Assembly: GCA_003141895.1 (NCBI GenBank)
Contig: PLNT01000004.1
Span: 1-46,876 of the forward strand
Reading direction: 5' to 3'
Source of the DNA: Bacteroidales bacterium
Lineage (GTDB): Bacteria > Bacteroidota > Bacteroidia > Bacteroidales > VadinHA17
DNA length: 46,876 bases
Below, piece after piece: positions 44,500-46,876 of this stretch. Numbering within the stretch: position 1 is the first letter of the stretch; the number at the start of each line of letters is the position of its first letter. Under the pieces are notes generated by a model, which did not search any database, was not told the DNA's origin, and saw only the letters and a program-made list of their open reading frames with translations. A program made the translations under genes and the position numbers.

Positions 44500-46095
44500 A
44501 TGACTGTTGCTGATTACATTGCAGATCAATTATTTACTCATGGAGTAAGATATGTTTTCGGCATCCCCGGAGGACCATCGATACCGTATATGGAAGCCTT
44601 CAAATCAGCAGGCATTGAGTTCATTCTGACATCAAATGAAGCATCAGCAGGTGTAATGGCTGATGTGACAGCCAGATTAACCGGCATCCCGGGCATTTGT
44701 CATGCCACCTTCGGGCCCGGAGCCACTAATATCACAACGGGGGTGGGAGGAGCATTACTTGACCGGTCTCCTGTTATAGTATTTACCAGTGAAATGAATG
44801 ACAGCATGCTGAACCGGACAACCCAGATGAATATAAACCATCAGAAATTGTTCGGACCATTAACTAAGGGAACTTTCAGACTAACGGTTGAAAATGCAGC
44901 TGAAGTCATGGCATCAGCATTCAGACTTTGCGAGGAACTCTACCCTGGTCCTGTCCATATCGGTTTACCATCAGATATTTCCGATACTGAAATGACTGAC
45001 GTTTCATCTGGGGAGATAATCACAGAAACCAGTTACTATCAGAATAATGTTCAAAAAACTATTTCCCTGCTTGAATCGACACGCCGTCCACTTATCGCAG
45101 TGGGTCTTACTGCTGAACGCCTGGGATTAAAGGATGAACTATTGTCCTTTCTTGAAACATATAAAATTCCTGTGGCAGTCACTCCTATGGCAAAAGGATT
45201 GATCCCAATTGATCATCCCTGTTATGCAGGTGTATTATTCCATTCCCTGAGTGATTACCTTGAAGATATTTATGAAAAGGCCGATCTTGTGATCGGAATT
45301 GGATATGATCCCGTTGAGTTAAACTACGAGACATGGATGCCGGATGTGCCTCTGCTACATTTTGATCTTAAAGAGACTGATATGCCTGCAAAGAAGGATA
45401 TAACTCAATTTATTGGACCAGCGGAAGAATGGTTTGCCATACTCAAAAATCTGAATATTAGCTCATTGATATTTGAAGATAAAATCCTTAAAGGAATCCG
45501 TGATGAGATGATTTCAGTATTTAATGGGTTCACAGGACATTTTGGACCTGCTGCTGCATTAAAGATACTTCAGGATGAATTACCCGAAGACGCTATCCTT
45601 ACATCTGATGTCGGGTCTCATCTTCATCTTATTGGCCAATTCTGGAACTGTCACAATAAAGGAAAATTAATAATGACAAACGGGTGGTCAGCAATGGGTT
45701 TTGGCATTCCAGCAGCGATGGCAGCACAGATGAATAAACCGGATGCTACTGTGGTTTGCGTTACTGGTGATGGAGGTTTTCTTATGATGGCCGGTGAGGT
45801 TATAACCTTAAGAAGATATAATCTTCCTGTTATTATAGTCATTTTCTCAGATGGGGAACTAAATCTCATTAAAGTCAAACAATCGTGGAAGGACCTTCCG
45901 GCATATGGTACGCTGCTTTATCAGAATGACCTCTTTGATTCGGAAGTTTTCCTTGGAGTTCCCGTTTTAAAAGCTAATTCGATTGAAACAATGAGACGGG
46001 CTGTAATTGAGGCTCTTTCCGTTCATGAACCAATTATCATTAACGCGGTTATCGATCCTGAAGATTATAAGTGGCTGATTGTGAAAAGGGGCTGA
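44500..46095 (+). CDS. Acetolactate-synthase-like thiamine-pyrophosphate enzyme
   Basis: 531 aa with three domains: N-terminal pyrimidine-binding (about 1-165, catalytic Glu in TSNEASAGVMAD), central Rossmann-like (about 185-320) and C-terminal pyrophosphate-binding (about 345-525) with TSDVGSH, GWSAMGFGIPAAMAAQ and GDGGFLMMAGEV. The second metal/TPP motif, usually NN after 24 residues, reads SD (VIFSDGELN). It belongs to the acetolactate synthase / benzoylformate decarboxylase superfamily. No regulatory ilvN or other branched-chain genes are nearby, so a catabolic or non-canonical 2-oxoacid reaction is as likely as valine synthesis. Single-gene transcript with its own promoter; divergent from the EamA gene. 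Confidence 0.85.
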   Translation: MTVADYIADQLFTHGVRYVFGIPGGPSIPYMEAFKSAGIEFILTSNEASAGVMADVTARLTGIPGICHATFGPGATNITTGVGGALLDRSPVIVFTSEMNDSMLNRTTQMNINHQKLFGPLTKGTFRLTVENAAEVMASAFRLCEELYPGPVHIGLPSDISDTEMTDVSSGEIITETSYYQNNVQKTISLLESTRRPLIAVGLTAERLGLKDELLSFLETYKIPVAVTPMAKGLIPIDHPCYAGVLFHSLSDYLEDIYEKADLVIGIGYDPVELNYETWMPDVPLLHFDLKETDMPAKKDITQFIGPAEEWFAILKNLNISSLIFEDKILKGIRDEMISVFNGFTGHFGPAAALKILQDELPEDAILTSDVGSHLHLIGQFWNCHNKGKLIMTNGWSAMGFGIPAAMAAQMNKPDATVVCVTGDGGFLMMAGEVITLRRYNLPVIIVIFSDGELNLIKVKQSWKDLPAYGTLLYQNDLFDSEVFLGVPVLKANSIETMRRAVIEALSVHEPIIINAVIDPEDYKWLIVKRG

Positions 46096-46114
46096 GGACA
46101 TTGGTCAGTGGCAT

Positions 46115-46142
46115 GTAGGGAACAGTCGCGACTGTTCCCTAC
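46115..46142. repeat. 28-bp palindrome with GTCGCGAC core, copy 2
   Basis: The left half GTAGGGAACAGTCG is followed by its exact reverse complement. Compared with 20125-20152, positions 4 and 10 of the arm are changed on both sides, so base pairing is kept. It lies between convergent genes and could serve as a terminator in both directions. Confidence 0.85.
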
Positions 46143-46147
46143 CTAAC

Positions 46148-46702
46148 CTAAACCTTAACCTCTACAACGAATGGTTGAAAATCTTCTCTCAAAACAGAAT
46201 AGATACAACCATCCTTTATAATGCCGTTTTTGATTATATTTTTCTTAATAGTTGCTTCAAGCTTAAGTCCTGCTTTTTCAAGTGCCCGGCGTGAACCAAT
46301 ATTATCCGAGAAAACTTCCGCATAAACCCTTACAATATCAAACTCCCTGAATGCGTATGATACAGCTGCTTTAATTGCCCTTGTTGCAATACCTTTACCC
46401 CAGAATTTTTCTGAAATAAAAAACCCGATTTCTAAGTTTTTCCTGTAGATATCCTTTTTGGAGACAATCCCAATATTACCAACCACTTCTTTATCTGTTA
46501 TTATAGCAAAAAAACGTGGAGGATTGTTTTCGGATATTATTAGATTCAACCAATCCTGTCCATCTTTAATTGTATAAGGAATCGGCAGCCCATCGCGAAT
46601 GTTGTCGGCTATTTTTTTATTATTGGCAACAAGTGCAAGTTGCGGGGCGTCAGTAATTGCCCATGGTCTGAGAATAACTCCTTCAAAAAATATTTCCATC
46701 AA
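46148..46702 (-). CDS. GNAT acetyltransferase, RimJ/RimL-like
   Basis: 184 aa, single GNAT domain of the ribosomal-protein/amino-acid N-acetyltransferase branch. It has ILRPWAITDAPQLALVANN at the start, GNIGIVSKKDIYRKNLEIGFFISEKFWGKGIATRAIKA as the acetyl-CoA-binding region (motif A form FWGKGIAT), and VRVYAEVFSDNIGSRRALEKAGL as the usual C-terminal motif. The substrate is not predictable. The second Met (46699) is also possible as start. It begins 5 bases after the stop of the Lys-rich upstream gene, so the two are probably co-transcribed. Confidence 0.9.
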   Translation of the reverse strand: MMEIFFEGVILRPWAITDAPQLALVANNKKIADNIRDGLPIPYTIKDGQDWLNLIISENNPPRFFAIITDKEVVGNIGIVSKKDIYRKNLEIGFFISEKFWGKGIATRAIKAAVSYAFREFDIVRVYAEVFSDNIGSRRALEKAGLKLEATIKKNIIKNGIIKDGCIYSVLREDFQPFVVEVKV

Positions 46703-46707
46703 TATTT

Positions 46708-46876
46708 TTAGCTCTTCTTCTCTTTTTTCGGTTTTAATTCTTTCTTCTCTTCCTTTACCTCTTTCTTTTCTTTTGCAGGTTTGGGTGATTTGCTTTCGGC
46801 TTTCTCTTTTGGTTTTGACTCTTTAACCGGCTTTACTTCCTTTACTTCCTTTATTGCTTTTACTTCCTTCACTGCT
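46708..46876 (-). CDS. C-terminal Lys/Glu-rich tail of a truncated gene
   Basis: An open frame runs in from the right edge and stops with TAA at 46708-46710. The visible 55 codons encode a low-complexity basic tail with KEVK repeats (AVKEVKAIKEVKEVKPVKE), then ESKPKEKAESKSPKPAKEK and ending KPKKEKKS. Such tails are common on nucleic-acid-binding or ribosome-associated proteins, but the functional domain lies outside the window. The 5-base gap to the acetyltransferase supports an operon. Confidence 0.75.
   Translation of the reverse strand, partial: AVKEVKAIKEVKEVKPVKESKPKEKAESKSPKPAKEKKEVKEEKKELKPKKEKKS

Overview
The window is a chromosomal segment of a Bacteroidota bacterium. A free-living Bacteroidales or Marinilabiliales-type lineage is my best guess, but the species cannot be read from the sequence. 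The signs are a short (286 aa) primary sigma factor, several sites matching the phylum's TTG-N19-TAnnTTTG promoter, few Shine-Dalgarno sequences, FtsX/MacB-type permeases that begin with the usual 'MIRNYLKIAFRNIKRN' style N-terminus, carboxypeptidase-regulatory-domain secreted proteins, and a DUF4434 plus GH16 pair.

Layout. (1) 1-990: tRNA-Pro(GGG) on the minus strand with its own promoter and terminator, an odd extra 5' half of the same tRNA in its leader, and a broken AntA-type phage antirepressor on its 3' side; together these look like the scar of an old mobile element. (2) 990-10824, all minus: two 782-aa FtsX/MacB-like permeases enclosing three tandem paralogues of a secreted protein with a carboxypeptidase-regulatory-like domain. 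Divergent from this block, 11323-14064 (+) encodes an NtrC-type sigma-54 response regulator and its histidine kinase, plausible regulators of the block. (3) 14258-17807: DUF4434 glycosidase-like protein, GH16 beta-glucanase and an L-2-hydroxyglutarate-oxidase-like flavoprotein. (4) 18051-24129: housekeeping genes uvrB, rpoD, an HtrA protease and rlmN, followed by dacB/PBP4. (5) 25846-30313: DUF362-ferredoxin protein, M28 peptidase and gyrB. (6) 30792-36584: beta-barrel protein, a 1036-aa TPR protein and ftsE. (7) 36686-46876: polysaccharide deacetylase-like protein, DEAD-box helicase, a three-gene EamA/sulfatase/MFS operon, an acetolactate-synthase-like TPP enzyme, a GNAT acetyltransferase, and the Lys-rich tail of a gene cut by the window end.

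The intergenic spaces carry several families of small palindromic repeats: a 28-bp palindrome in two copies with compensatory changes, an 18-bp TCCCGATAGCTATCGGGA palindrome in three copies, a multi-hairpin C/G-rich element in two or three copies, and a hairpin superfamily whose stem switches between ATTGC/GCAAT and ATCCC/GGGAT. There is no CRISPR array, intact insertion sequence or rRNA gene. The most system-like finding is the permease / triplicated secreted protein / two-component cassette. The most structurally curious is the tRNA-half in the tRNA-Pro leader.
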